A program made the position numbers and the translations under genes. The notes under the pieces were generated by a model, which worked only from the letters and a program-made list of their open reading frames with translations, did no database searches and was not told where the DNA came from. This document shows, in pieces, positions 1 to 9,801 of a stretch of DNA of 39,775 nucleotides (position 1 is its first letter; every line of letters begins with the position of its first letter). The DNA is from an archaeon (GTDB taxonomy: Archaea > EX4484-52 > GLR71). The stretch is taken from NCBI GenBank assembly GCA_013138805.1, contig WTCA01000009.1, forward strand, positions 1 to 39,775, given 5' to 3'.

Positions 1-177
1 GTCATTGCTTTTTAAATAATGTATTCTATTATGCTTATCATCATATAGTGCAACTATTGCAGCCAAACCCTTGGAGTCATATCCTCTATATTCCAGAAAT
101 GTCAGGTCTCTTGCAAATTTATTAAATACTTCTTCATTTCTTCCTATTTCACGTACATAGCCATTGATACTGCACAT
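1..177 (-). CDS. N-terminal part of class-II glutamine amidotransferase (GlmS/GFAT-like), truncated by the left window edge
   Basis: Reverse strand reads MCSINGYVREIGRNEEVFNKFARDLTFLEYRGYDSKGLAAIVALYDDKHNRIHYLKSND, open to the window edge. Has the N-terminal Cys2 nucleophile and the LEYRGYDSxG signature of Ntn GATase domains. Not in the ORF track. Confidence 0.75.
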   Translation of the reverse strand, partial: MCSINGYVREIGRNEEVFNKFARDLTFLEYRGYDSKGLAAIVALYDDKHNRIHYLKSND

Positions 178-319
178 ATAATCATTAATCTCTGCATAGT
201 GGTATCTTTTTAAAACTTAATTAAAAACAAATTAAAAAATCACTTTTACCTATTTATAAAACAATTTATAATACATACTCATAAATAAAATACCTTTAAT
301 TATAGAAGTGATATAACTT

Positions 320-1036
320 TCATCTGCTTTTCTTCACAAGATAATACATGATTCCAAAGATCATCACAAGATACAGGATGCCTGCCCTATAAGGCACTCT
401 CTTCTTTTCCCAGTTCACATAGAAATAGTCGCTGTCCTCAACAGTTATGGTCTTTCCCTCAGAGATACAGTTGCTGCAGCTTAATTTAGATGGTTCATAC
501 CCAAGTGTAATCTTTCCGTCATATTTCGAGTAAGTCCTTATATAGTCCTCTTTCTTGCTTGAGAACTGCAGGTTTATTGGTGAATTATAATGGTACTGCA
601 AAGCCCAGAGCCCGACATTCCACTGCTGGGGCGTCTTTAATATCTTATAATCAACTTCGACAATGATATCGCTCTCAGGTGCAATATCAATTTTGACACG
701 ATACCTTGAATTTGTGTAAGATTCTTCCTGTGTTATGATATCTGCTTTCTTGCCATCCACAAGAACTTCTATTGTCTCGGGAATGAATTCCATATATATT
801 TCAATATATCCTTCAATACTATAATTTTCCTGATTAGAAATATCAAGCTTATACTCACTTTTTTCCATATTGTTCTCATCAATATCAACAATAAAGCTGA
901 TGTCTGCATTGACCTGTGCTGTATCGTCCCGGTCCGGGATAAGTATAGCTCTCTCGTCAACTATTATCTGCCCGTGTATAGGTGATGCAAGAAGCAGGCA
1001 TAAGAATGCCACAATGATTATATTGTATTTCACCAT
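320..1036 (-). CDS. Secreted/membrane-anchored protein of unknown function (signal peptide, C-terminal TM helix)
   Basis: N-terminal hydrophobic signal (IIIVAFLCLLLASPIHGQ), beta-rich ectodomain, C-terminal LYLVMIFGIMYYLVKKSR. Confidence 0.7.
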   Translation of the reverse strand: MVKYNIIIVAFLCLLLASPIHGQIIVDERAILIPDRDDTAQVNADISFIVDIDENNMEKSEYKLDISNQENYSIEGYIEIYMEFIPETIEVLVDGKKADIITQEESYTNSRYRVKIDIAPESDIIVEVDYKILKTPQQWNVGLWALQYHYNSPINLQFSSKKEDYIRTYSKYDGKITLGYEPSKLSCSNCISEGKTITVEDSDYFYVNWEKKRVPYRAGILYLVMIFGIMYYLVKKSR

Positions 1037-1037
1037 A

Positions 1038-1682
1038 TCACATCACCAGCAATACATATTGCAGTATTATGTTTATCACGACAATGATTATCACAGCAAT
1101 CGCCTTGTCATAAATTTTCCTGTCAATCTCAAATCTGTTGTCTTTGAAATACCTGATAATTGCCGAACCGACCTCTATACCTATTGATGCTGAAAGTGCG
1201 ACAGCAATCACATATGTTGTAAGGAGGAATATTGTCTTGAGAGCTACAATAAGACCTGCAAATTCCAGGACTTCAGCGATTGACGCTCCTGCGGAAAGTC
1301 CGACAAGGAATGTAAAGACAACAGTCGGTATCCCAAGAAGTACACCGGTGCCCACAAGCAGCACTGCTGATATCACATTGTTTCTCATCACATAAAGAAA
1401 ATCTATCGGTGACTCTGATATCCTGTCATACCTTGAAGATCCGGCCATATCGCTCTGTATAGCTATGCCTCCCATATAATACGGGAAAGCTTCCTGGTGT
1501 ATCGGATATATCACACCGATTTCGCCCATGATCGGGCTTTTGGTAAAATCAAAAAAACGCATGGAATATCCTAAAAAGAAGGCAAATAACAGTATGATCA
1601 GAGCTATCTTCAGGTACTTGTCATCTTTCACAGCCTCAATGCAGCTATCTATTGTTTTCCTGAGACTACCAATAATGCTCAT
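1038..1682 (-). CDS. Multi-TM membrane protein, SpoIIM (stage II sporulation protein M)/DUF95-like
   Basis: Several TM helices and the pattern RNNVISAVLLVGTGVLLGIPTVVFTFLVGLSAGA typical of the SpoIIM-like family; adjacent to 320..1036. Confidence 0.6.
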   Translation of the reverse strand: MSIIGSLRKTIDSCIEAVKDDKYLKIALIILLFAFFLGYSMRFFDFTKSPIMGEIGVIYPIHQEAFPYYMGGIAIQSDMAGSSRYDRISESPIDFLYVMRNNVISAVLLVGTGVLLGIPTVVFTFLVGLSAGASIAEVLEFAGLIVALKTIFLLTTYVIAVALSASIGIEVGSAIIRYFKDNRFEIDRKIYDKAIAVIIIVVINIILQYVLLVM

Positions 1683-1815
1683 GTCTCTAATTTGTTTTTT
1701 GGATTATAAATATAACCTTTTAAATGATTATCTTGTTTATACAAAATAGGTATTATACTCTACTTCTTAGGTGATTGAGTAGTAGTATACCTTTAAAAAA
1801 TTATTATCACTTAAG

Positions 1816-2550
1816 ATGGAGATGAAAATGTCACAGCAATGGGTGCCAATTGACCAACTGTCATTTAGAGAGATTCCGACTATTAAAGAGTTTATTGAAT
1901 TAAATCTGGGTTTGGGTGGGGATTTATATATATTCCGTACTCCCTCAGACTTGAAAAAATATGGAGATCATTATGGACGTATAAAATTTTCAGATGAATT
2001 ATCAAAAAAGTCATTCAGCAAATTAAGGAAAAAAAAGTATGATCTGGTTTTTTTGTATGTTCGTGATAATCCTTTAATGTATGATATAATTAAGCTGGAA
2101 CAGAAAAAAGATGAATCAATAATATGCCAGATCACAGGAAATAAAGGTTTAGGACCTGTTTTTAAAGATTCGTTACAATCTCCGTTTAATCATAATACTA
2201 AATACATTGTTGAGGAGTTCCTTGCTCAGGCAGACGGATGGAACCCAATTTATCTTCTGCAGAAAACCATTAAGCGACATTACAACAAGTTTCTTGGTTC
2301 CTTTGGTGAATTGATGTCTGATATACATAACAATGGGATTGTATACAACGATACATTCTGGAAACATATATTTTATAATCCATTGAATAATAAATGTCAA
2401 TTGGTTGATTTTGGAAATTCTTTTGAATCAAGCAATCCGACAGATATATATGATGAGGTTTTGAGAATTAACAACTTTCTTTATACATTTTTTCCTGAAA
2501 AGAAAAAAGAAGTAAAATCCATATTTGATAAAAATTATAATGTTGATTGA
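1816..2550 (+). CDS. Protein kinase-like fold protein (Bud32/LPS-kinase-like)
   Basis: Catalytic-loop-like IHNNGIVYNDTFWKHIFYNP followed by DFG-like LVDFGNSF; hinge-like YIVEEFL. Glycine loop not obvious. Confidence 0.55.
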   Translation: MEMKMSQQWVPIDQLSFREIPTIKEFIELNLGLGGDLYIFRTPSDLKKYGDHYGRIKFSDELSKKSFSKLRKKKYDLVFLYVRDNPLMYDIIKLEQKKDESIICQITGNKGLGPVFKDSLQSPFNHNTKYIVEEFLAQADGWNPIYLLQKTIKRHYNKFLGSFGELMSDIHNNGIVYNDTFWKHIFYNPLNNKCQLVDFGNSFESSNPTDIYDEVLRINNFLYTFFPEKKKEVKSIFDKNYNVD

Positions 2551-2594
2551 CAATTCACCCAAACATATTAAATGATTTGTATTTAACTTTAATC

Positions 2595-3218
2595 ATGGAC
2601 CTAAAGGAAGCATACTCAATCCTCATCGCAGACCTGACAAAAAAGGGTCATCTAAAATCAGATAACATAATCCAAACATTCTTCAAAGTCTCAAGATGGG
2701 AATTCCTCCCTGAAGAGCTCAAAAAATTCTCAACATCAGACGAGCCCATACCTATCGGATACGGCCAGACTATGTCAGCCCCGCACATGGTTGCTATCAT
2801 GCTTGAGCTTCTTGACATAAAAGACGGAGAAAACATCCTTGAGATAGGCACAGGCTCCGGATGGAACACAGCCCTGATGGCAGAACTGACAGGGCCTGAA
2901 GGAAGCATAACAACAATCGAATATGTCAAAGAGCTTCACGATCAGGCAAAAAAGAACCTTGAAGAGTTCTTCAATGTAGAATGCATCAAAGGCGACGGAA
3001 AGAAAGGTTATTCAAAAAACGCACCATATGACAAGATAATAGTCACCTGCGCAGCAAAAGAGATACCCAAAGACCTCGAGAGCCAGCTCATAGACAGTGG
3101 GATAATTCTCATACCTATCGGCTCAGTAATTATGCAGGAACTTGTCAAAGGCACAAAGAAAGGAAAATGGATTGAGAAAGAGAATTGCGGGCTCTGCAAG
3201 TTTGTGCCGATGGTCTGA
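2595..3218 (+). CDS. pcm: Protein-L-isoaspartate O-methyltransferase
   Basis: GYGQTMSAPHMVAIMLELLDIKDGENILEIGTGSGWNTALMAEL is the classic PCMT signature. ATG at 2595 preferred over the track start at 2547, which overlaps the upstream gene. Confidence 0.9.
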   Translation: MDLKEAYSILIADLTKKGHLKSDNIIQTFFKVSRWEFLPEELKKFSTSDEPIPIGYGQTMSAPHMVAIMLELLDIKDGENILEIGTGSGWNTALMAELTGPEGSITTIEYVKELHDQAKKNLEEFFNVECIKGDGKKGYSKNAPYDKIIVTCAAKEIPKDLESQLIDSGIILIPIGSVIMQELVKGTKKGKWIEKENCGLCKFVPMV

Positions 3219-3226
3219 TAACATTT

Positions 3227-4324
3227 TTATGCTGATACTTTTCTGGTAGCCTTCTTTATCATTTTTGCACATCTATTTGGCATGATTGCGCACACAGGAT
3301 CCATAACATTATCTTCTTTGCCTGTTTCTATCTTGTCATGCTTGAGATTATCAATAAGATATCTTGCCATCATCTTTATCTCTTCGCTTTCTCTGAGTGC
3401 ATGGACATATAATTTACCTCTGCCAATTCTTGTCGGCGTTATATACTTTTTGACAAAATCATTGCTGAAAAAATCATCTGTTGTTGCATAGCTTTCCATT
3501 GGGCAGACAAAATCAAGGACTGCTTCTGTCCCTATCCAATCGTCTTTCTGTCCCATTTCCTGTGTTTCCTGAAAGAGAAGAATATTCTTTGTTGCTTCTG
3601 TAAGACTAAGAATCTGTTTGTAATTATTCTGGTCGCTGGCATTCCTTTTAAGATAGTCAAGAAATGCGTTTTTGGTATTGAGTATCTTTTCAGTATTTAA
3701 AGCTGTCTCAGCAGAATTATAATGCTCTGCAAGCATTCCCTTAGCATCTGTTTTTTGTGGGATGTCTGTATGGAAAAGCGAGGAATAGACCTCACTGCAC
3801 GAATTAAATAGCTGTTGAAGCTCTTTTGCATAAACTTTTTCAAGATATTCTATCTGGCGGATGTCTGCGTTCTCATAAGCCCCGAGTGCATCAATCTTTT
3901 TAAGCATTGATTTTTTGGTGAACAGAGACCCTGTATTTATAACATAGTTCTTTATTGTATCTTCTCCAAGAGCACCCATAAGTGCTTCTTCATACCTCTC
4001 AAGTTTTTTGTTCATAACAAGTTTCGTTGCATTGAGAACTATGGCTGAGAATATGTAACTCTCATAGACTGTTCTTAATGGTATGTCATCAATAGGCATG
4101 CCTGATTCATTCTCAATGATTCTGCCTTTAGGGGATATATGATAATTATTAAGGAAACTCATGTTATTCCCTAGATTATCTCTTGAAGTCTTATACAGCT
4201 CAAAAATTTGGTCAGGATCAAGATGTCCGCATAGCTTGGATACAAGACCTATAAATTTACCATTCTCACCAGTCTTACCAATTATCCCATTATATAACTC
4301 ATAATGATCAGCAAATAAACTCAT
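3227..4324 (-). CDS. Hypothetical protein, mostly helical, basic C-terminus
   Basis: Long ORF (365 aa), no recognisable domain. Confidence 0.65.
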   Translation of the reverse strand: MSLFADHYELYNGIIGKTGENGKFIGLVSKLCGHLDPDQIFELYKTSRDNLGNNMSFLNNYHISPKGRIIENESGMPIDDIPLRTVYESYIFSAIVLNATKLVMNKKLERYEEALMGALGEDTIKNYVINTGSLFTKKSMLKKIDALGAYENADIRQIEYLEKVYAKELQQLFNSCSEVYSSLFHTDIPQKTDAKGMLAEHYNSAETALNTEKILNTKNAFLDYLKRNASDQNNYKQILSLTEATKNILLFQETQEMGQKDDWIGTEAVLDFVCPMESYATTDDFFSNDFVKKYITPTRIGRGKLYVHALRESEEIKMMARYLIDNLKHDKIETGKEDNVMDPVCAIMPNRCAKMIKKATRKVSA

Positions 4325-4424
4325 AGAATCACAAAAAGATTAATGTATCTATATTTGATTAGAATCTATCACCAATATAAGCTTTTCTGTCATCAAACAG
4401 GCATTTCAAACAGAAATAACATCT

Positions 4425-5453
4425 TTATCCCCACGATAAAATACTTTTCTGCTGTCTCCTTTTCTTCACATCATCAAGCTTCTTCAGGCTGTTTGTTATC
4501 CTGTCCTCCGAAAACTCATGCACATCAACAAGCAAAGTCCGTATCTTCTCAGTATCCGGCTCCGTAAACTCAATAGAATAGTCATCAGTCACACTCGGAT
4601 TTATGAAAAGGTCAAACACCTTGTAAGGGTCGCAGTCAAATTTCCACTCAACCTTCGAAAGAACTTTCTCAAGTGTCTTCTCCTCTTTCACAAGCGTAAG
4701 CGCCTTTGCAGGCCCAAGCCCTTTTATCCCGTCAGGATTGTAATCCGTGCCGATAAGCATACCCATAATGATCAGCTGGTCCCGAGTCACATCAAGCTCA
4801 GACAGCACCTTATCAAGCTCTATCATCTGCGGAGACACATCAATCCATACATTTCTGCCTGGCATCTTCCTGCGCCCGGTAACAGACAGGTTCTGCACAA
4901 GCCGTGGCGTACCGAAAAGAATAGTGTCTATATCCTGGCTCATAACAGCATACGCATCGCCTTTGGCAGCCATATGCGCCGCCTGGGCCTCGCCCTCTGA
5001 AGGTGCCTGCACCCATGGGATGCCCATGACGTTAAGAAGCTTCTTGGCCTCGGAAAGCATGCTGTCTGTAAGCCTCATCGTAGCTCCTGAATGCCTCAGT
5101 ATAGCTTCCCTGTCGCCTGCTGCAAGAGCCTCTTCAAGCTTTACCTTAGCCTCTTTTTTCTTCTCTGCCCTGTTATTGACAGTCTCTGTCTTCAGCTCCG
5201 GCCTTTCCCCGTCAAAGACATACACAAGCTTTATCCCTGCATGCAGAAGATTTACACTTCGGTAGAAAAGCCCTGAAAGATGCGATGTCACATTGCCCTT
5301 GCTGTTCCTGAACGGCTCTCCTGTCTCCCTGTCCTTGATTGTCGTCAGGAACTGGTACAGTATATTGAATCCGTCAACTGCAAGGACTTTCCCGGAAAGG
5401 TCTTCCATCCGTATCTCTTTTTTCGGCAGTGTTTTTGATATCTTGACGCCCAT
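4425..5453 (-). CDS. fen: Flap endonuclease 1
   Basis: LAVDGFNILYQFL, FDGERPELK, WVQAPSEGEAQAAHM, MSQDIDTILFG, GTDYNPDGIKGLGPAKAL; C-terminal PIP-like QKSILSWG. Confidence 0.95.
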   Translation of the reverse strand: MGVKISKTLPKKEIRMEDLSGKVLAVDGFNILYQFLTTIKDRETGEPFRNSKGNVTSHLSGLFYRSVNLLHAGIKLVYVFDGERPELKTETVNNRAEKKKEAKVKLEEALAAGDREAILRHSGATMRLTDSMLSEAKKLLNVMGIPWVQAPSEGEAQAAHMAAKGDAYAVMSQDIDTILFGTPRLVQNLSVTGRRKMPGRNVWIDVSPQMIELDKVLSELDVTRDQLIIMGMLIGTDYNPDGIKGLGPAKALTLVKEEKTLEKVLSKVEWKFDCDPYKVFDLFINPSVTDDYSIEFTEPDTEKIRTLLVDVHEFSEDRITNSLKKLDDVKKRRQQKSILSWG

Positions 5454-5532
5454 AAGATATATTTTCCGTCAAAGATTATAAATATCTGGCGTTTGAAGAA
5501 TAGATTTTTAAAATCCAGAAGACATATAAGAT

Positions 5533-6177
5533 ATGTGTGATTTTATGGTTGATTCTGTTGATTCAATACTTTATCAGGATTTCAAAGCCTTGATTAAAGA
5601 TAATATATTTTATAATACACCCGGAGAATTGGTTACGGCATATAACCGAAAAAGAAAAGAAGAGACCCAACGGGACACAATCGAAACAGCATTGCTCATT
5701 CTCAACGATTTAAGAATTATAAAAGGTGATATTGAAGATCTTGTAAAGATATATGATAATGGCGTACTGAAATGTCTTGAAGATTTTGGTCTTGCGAATG
5801 ATACAGATTATAAAGGTATACTTACAGATGCTTTAGTTGTAAGGACAAGAGATGAAACTGTAAACCCTATCTATTTGATAAATAATCTGACTTTTGATCA
5901 GATAATAGAATTGGATCTTTTGGCGCCTAATATAAAATCCTTGAAAAAGCATCAAACTGCGGTTTATAATGATTTTTTGAAAACACTAATTGATGAAGTG
6001 CCTGCCCGCGAAATAAAAACACACAATCTTTTGAAAACAAATATGACTGCTTTAGAGAAACATCAGAAGAGAACTGATTTTAAGGTACCAAAAGCACAAA
6101 TGATTGAACAGGATAGTTCTGCATGGGTCAGTCCGAAACCTAAAGCTGCCAAGATTGCTAAGAGTAATAGTGCCTAA
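5533..6177 (+). CDS. Hypothetical protein
   Basis: 214-aa ORF in an otherwise unexplained interval; no recognisable domain. Confidence 0.55.
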   Translation: MCDFMVDSVDSILYQDFKALIKDNIFYNTPGELVTAYNRKRKEETQRDTIETALLILNDLRIIKGDIEDLVKIYDNGVLKCLEDFGLANDTDYKGILTDALVVRTRDETVNPIYLINNLTFDQIIELDLLAPNIKSLKKHQTAVYNDFLKTLIDEVPAREIKTHNLLKTNMTALEKHQKRTDFKVPKAQMIEQDSSAWVSPKPKAAKIAKSNSA

Positions 6178-6244
6178 TTCTTTTCACGCCCACAACCACC
6201 AAACAAATAAATACTTATCGTCACCAACTAACTATGTGATTCTG

Positions 6245-6331
6245 ATGGAAGACAAGAAAAAAGAAGAGAAGAAGAAGGAAGAAGACAAAGATTCCTGTGA
6301 TTGCAGCTGCTGCGGTTCCGGATGTTGTTAA
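6245..6331 (+). CDS. 28-aa Lys/Glu-rich peptide with a Cys-rich C-terminus
   Basis: MEDKKKEEKKKEEDKDSCDCSCCGSGCC; ATG at 6245, stop 6331, ending 10 nt before the listed POR gamma start; AT-rich promoter-like aaataaatactta upstream. Confidence 0.55.
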   Translation: MEDKKKEEKKKEEDKDSCDCSCCGSGCC

Positions 6332-6341
6332 AATTTGACCT

Positions 6342-6881
6342 GTGATGTTGATGAAAGAGATAAGAGTGCACGGCAGAGGCGGCATGGGTGCAGTCACATC
6401 TGCACAACTATTAGCGATAGCCGCTTTCAAAGACGGAAATATGTCGCAGGCATTCCCGTTCTTCGGCGTGGCAAGAAGAGGAAGCCCTGTAGAGGCATAC
6501 TGTCGCATAGACAAGGATTTCATAAGAGTCCGCCAGCAGGTCTACAAGCCCGACTATGTCCTAATCCTTGACAAGACGCTTATAGGAGCAATAGATGTCC
6601 TCAAAGGGATAAAAAAAGAAGGCACAGTCATAATCAACAGCGCAGAAAAGCCAAAGCTTAAGACAAAGGCAAAAGTATATCATGTTGACGCTTCAAAGAT
6701 AGCGATAGACATTTTCGGCAGGAACCTTGTAAACACACCTATACTCGGAGCTTTCATAAAAGCGACAGGCGAAGTGTCTCTTGATTCCCTGAACAAGACC
6801 ATAATGGAAAAGTTCCCGAAAGAGATAGCAGATAAAAACATAGAAGCTATAAGACAGGCATATGAGCAGTGCAGTGAATAA
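6342..6881 (+). CDS. porG: Pyruvate:ferredoxin oxidoreductase gamma subunit
   Basis: IRVHGRGGMGAVTSAQLLAIAAFKDGNMSQAFPFFGVARRGSPVEAYCRID is the POR/KOR gamma signature. Confidence 0.92.
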   Translation: MMLMKEIRVHGRGGMGAVTSAQLLAIAAFKDGNMSQAFPFFGVARRGSPVEAYCRIDKDFIRVRQQVYKPDYVLILDKTLIGAIDVLKGIKKEGTVIINSAEKPKLKTKAKVYHVDASKIAIDIFGRNLVNTPILGAFIKATGEVSLDSLNKTIMEKFPKEIADKNIEAIRQAYEQCSE

Positions 6882-7143
6882 TATGGCAACAATAGCAGGC
6901 ATAATAAAGAAGGTCGGGACGACGACAGAAGTGAAGACAGGCGCATGGCGCTCATTCATACCGACAGTCACAGACAGGTGCAAAGGCTGCCGGATCTGCG
7001 AACCTTTCTGCCCTGACGGCTGCATAAAGGTGAATCCGAAGACAAAGAAAGCAGAGATAGACTATGACTTCTGCAAAGGCTGCCTTATATGTCAGAACGA
7101 GTGCCCTTTCAAAGCGATAGAATCAAAGATGGAAAAGAAGTGA
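6862..7143 (+). CDS. porD: Pyruvate:ferredoxin oxidoreductase delta subunit (2x[4Fe-4S] ferredoxin)
   Basis: CKGCRICEPFCPDGC and CKGCLICQNECPFKA cluster motifs; start overlaps porG, with MATIAG at 6883 as an alternative start. Confidence 0.92.
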   Translation: MSSAVNNMATIAGIIKKVGTTTEVKTGAWRSFIPTVTDRCKGCRICEPFCPDGCIKVNPKTKKAEIDYDFCKGCLICQNECPFKAIESKMEKK

Positions 7144-7147
7144 TATT

Positions 7148-8305
7148 ATGGTATTGGCAGTTATTGAAGGAAGCAGAGCCGCAGCAGAGGCAGTAAGGCT
7201 ATGTAAGCCTGATGTCATCGCCGCATATCCTATAACTCCTCAGACTCACATAGTCCAGGAGCTTGCAAACATGAATGCTGACGGAACCTTAAAATCAAAG
7301 CATATTGAAGTGGAATCTGAATTCTCAGCAATATCAGCAGCGACAGGCGCAAGCGCCGCAGGATCAAGATCATACACAGCCACATGCTCGCAAGGTCTTG
7401 CCCTTATGCACGAGGTACTTTTTGCAACAGCAGGTATGAGGCTTCCTGTTGTAATGACAGTTGTCAACCGTGCCCTGTCAGCTCCGATAAACATCTGGAA
7501 CGACCACCAGGACTCAATATCTCAGAGGGATGCAGGCTGGATACAGCTTTATGCAGAGACAAACCAGGAAATCATAGATCTTACGATACAGGCCTTTAAG
7601 ATAGCGGAAGACAGAAAAGTGCTTCTTCCGATAATGGTCTGCATGGATGGTTTTTTCCTGTCCCATACAATAGAGCCTGCGGACATGCCTGAGCAGAAAA
7701 AAGTAGATAAGTTCCTCCCAAAATACAGGCCCGACCACGCATATCTTGACCCTAAAAGGCCTATGACACAGGGTCCCTTCGCATTCCCAAAACCTTATGC
7801 TCATATGAGAAAAGACCTCTCGGACGCGATAGACAATTCAAAAGATATTATACAAAAAGTATCAAAAGATTTCAAAAAATCCTTTGGCAGGCAGGCAGGA
7901 GACGGCCTTATAGAGCTATATAACCTTAAAGGAAAAAAGACAGCAGTAATAACTATGGGCTCTCTCGGCGGCACAGTGAAAGATGCATCCGACAAAAAAG
8001 GCGATTTCGGCCTTCTGAGAATCATATCGTTCAGGCCTTTCCCGAAGAAAGACATTGTGGCAGCTCTTAAAGACATGGATGAGATTATCGTGCTTGAGAA
8101 GAACATATCTTTGGGCGCATCGAACGGCGCAGTATTTGATGAATTAAGAAGCGCCTTGTACGGTCTGAAACAGAGACCAAAAGTGATAGGATATGTCTGC
8201 GGCATCGGCGGCACTGAAGTCACAGTGGATGACATAATCAAAGCAGTAGAAATGAGCAAAAAAAAGAAAGACGGCGATGTAAGCTGGATGATGGAGAAAG
8301 AATGA
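7148..8305 (+). CDS. porA: Pyruvate:ferredoxin oxidoreductase alpha subunit
   Basis: [83 protein letters not shown]. Confidence 0.95.
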   Translation: MVLAVIEGSRAAAEAVRLCKPDVIAAYPITPQTHIVQELANMNADGTLKSKHIEVESEFSAISAATGASAAGSRSYTATCSQGLALMHEVLFATAGMRLPVVMTVVNRALSAPINIWNDHQDSISQRDAGWIQLYAETNQEIIDLTIQAFKIAEDRKVLLPIMVCMDGFFLSHTIEPADMPEQKKVDKFLPKYRPDHAYLDPKRPMTQGPFAFPKPYAHMRKDLSDAIDNSKDIIQKVSKDFKKSFGRQAGDGLIELYNLKGKKTAVITMGSLGGTVKDASDKKGDFGLLRIISFRPFPKKDIVAALKDMDEIIVLEKNISLGASNGAVFDELRSALYGLKQRPKVIGYVCGIGGTEVTVDDIIKAVEMSKKKKDGDVSWMMEKE

Positions 8306-8318
8306 AGTAGGTATTGTT

Positions 8319-9446
8319 ATGGAAAGTGCATCGTCCGGACATGAATTCCTTTTCGGCGACGGCACGCACTGCAGCACACTTAGATGTATGATAAACAAAC
8401 TGAAATCGTCCGATGACAATACAATCGAGCCATACATAAAAAGAGGCGACATCTCAAGATGGATACGCGATGCCCTCTCAAAAAAAGATCTTGCATCGCA
8501 GATAAAGAGTGCAAAAGACAGGAAATCAATAATAAAGAAAATACAGCATCATATTGAAGAAAAGAAAGGTAATGTTATGAAAGACATGTACAAAGATGAC
8601 CTTCTTGCACCGGGACACAGGACCTGTGCTGGATGCGGCGCAGCGATTGCTGCAAGGCAGATGCTCAAGGCATTAGGAAAAAATGTAGTCATCTGCAACG
8701 CCACAGGCTGCCTTGAGGTCACAACATCCCAGTACCCCTTGACATCCTGGAAAGTTCCATGGATACATGTCACTTTCGAGAACGCAGCATCAGTAGCGTC
8801 AGGCGTGAGAGAAGCTCTTGATGCGCAGGGAAAAGAGGATGTCACAGTTGTTGCAATTGGCGGTGATGGCGGCATGATTGATATCGGTTTCCGCGCATTT
8901 TCAGGCGCCCTTGAGAGAGGTCACAACATTCTTGTCATCTGCTATGACAATGAGGCATACATGAACACAGGTGTCCAGAGATCAGGCGCAACGCCCTGGC
9001 AGGCATCTACAAGCACAACACCTGCTGGTAAGGAAAGCAAGGGAAAAGAGCAGTGGAAAAAGGACGTGCCGACAATAGCGGCAGCGCATCATATACCCTA
9101 TGTGGCAACAGCTTCAATTGGATACCCTAAAGATCTTGAAAAAAAGATAAAAAAAGCCTTGTCAATAAAAGGTCCTAAATATATTCATATACACAGCCCA
9201 TGCCCTGTCGGCTGGAACTATGACTCAAGCAAGACAATAGAGATAGCAAAAGACGCGGTGGAGAGCAGGATGTGGGCTCTTTTTGAGATTGAAGACGGAA
9301 AGAAGACCCTGACTCATACGCCAAAAGGCATACCTGTCTCAAAGTACCTTAAGTCCCAAAAAAGGTTCCGCCACCTCACAGACAGCGACATAAAGGAATA
9401 CCAGAGGCGCATCGATGAGTCTTTCAAAAAGGAATTTGGTACTTAG
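8319..9446 (+). CDS. porB: Pyruvate:ferredoxin oxidoreductase beta subunit with an N-terminal DUF5752-like extension
   Basis: From 8577: [90 protein letters not shown] (TPP-binding beta subunit). The 86 codons 8319-8576 are in frame and not part of a standard PorB. Confidence 0.92.
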   Translation: MESASSGHEFLFGDGTHCSTLRCMINKLKSSDDNTIEPYIKRGDISRWIRDALSKKDLASQIKSAKDRKSIIKKIQHHIEEKKGNVMKDMYKDDLLAPGHRTCAGCGAAIAARQMLKALGKNVVICNATGCLEVTTSQYPLTSWKVPWIHVTFENAASVASGVREALDAQGKEDVTVVAIGGDGGMIDIGFRAFSGALERGHNILVICYDNEAYMNTGVQRSGATPWQASTSTTPAGKESKGKEQWKKDVPTIAAAHHIPYVATASIGYPKDLEKKIKKALSIKGPKYIHIHSPCPVGWNYDSSKTIEIAKDAVESRMWALFEIEDGKKTLTHTPKGIPVSKYLKSQKRFRHLTDSDIKEYQRRIDESFKKEFGT

Positions 9447-9459
9447 CAAAGGTGTTTTC

Positions 9460-9801
9460 ATGTCAGATATGGTTTCCGGTTTTTCAAGAGAAAATCCGCA
9501 AGATAATATAGTCTCCGAGCTTCGTCTTCTCCTGTCAAAGAATAAGCAGCTGGTAGAGCTTATGCATCGCAAGTTCGCTCTTGACCTGGAGCGTGAGAAC
9601 ATATTCAAGCAGAAAGATGAAAGATATAGTGAAGTCATCACCCGTTTTGAAAAGATGAAAGATGAGATGGATGTATATGACAAAAAATTCTCAAATGTGA
9701 TTCATGTCCTGAAGATATTGACAGACACGATTAAAAATGAGGTCAAGATAGACCGCAATGAGATGGATGAGAAGATCTCAGATATATTCAAGCAGCTATG
9801 A
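9460..9801 (+). CDS. Coiled-coil protein of unknown function
   Basis: ATG at 9460 after GGTGTTTTC; heptad-rich charged sequence. Confidence 0.65.
   Translation: MSDMVSGFSRENPQDNIVSELRLLLSKNKQLVELMHRKFALDLERENIFKQKDERYSEVITRFEKMKDEMDVYDKKFSNVIHVLKILTDTIKNEVKIDRNEMDEKISDIFKQL

Noticed and set aside
4518-5265. Long plus-strand ORFs (160 and 172 aa)
   Set aside because: Antisense to FEN1; Ser/Pro/His-rich low-complexity translation typical of shadow ORFs.
7246-8259. Minus-strand ORFs opposite porA
   Set aside because: Antisense to a clearly conserved coding region.
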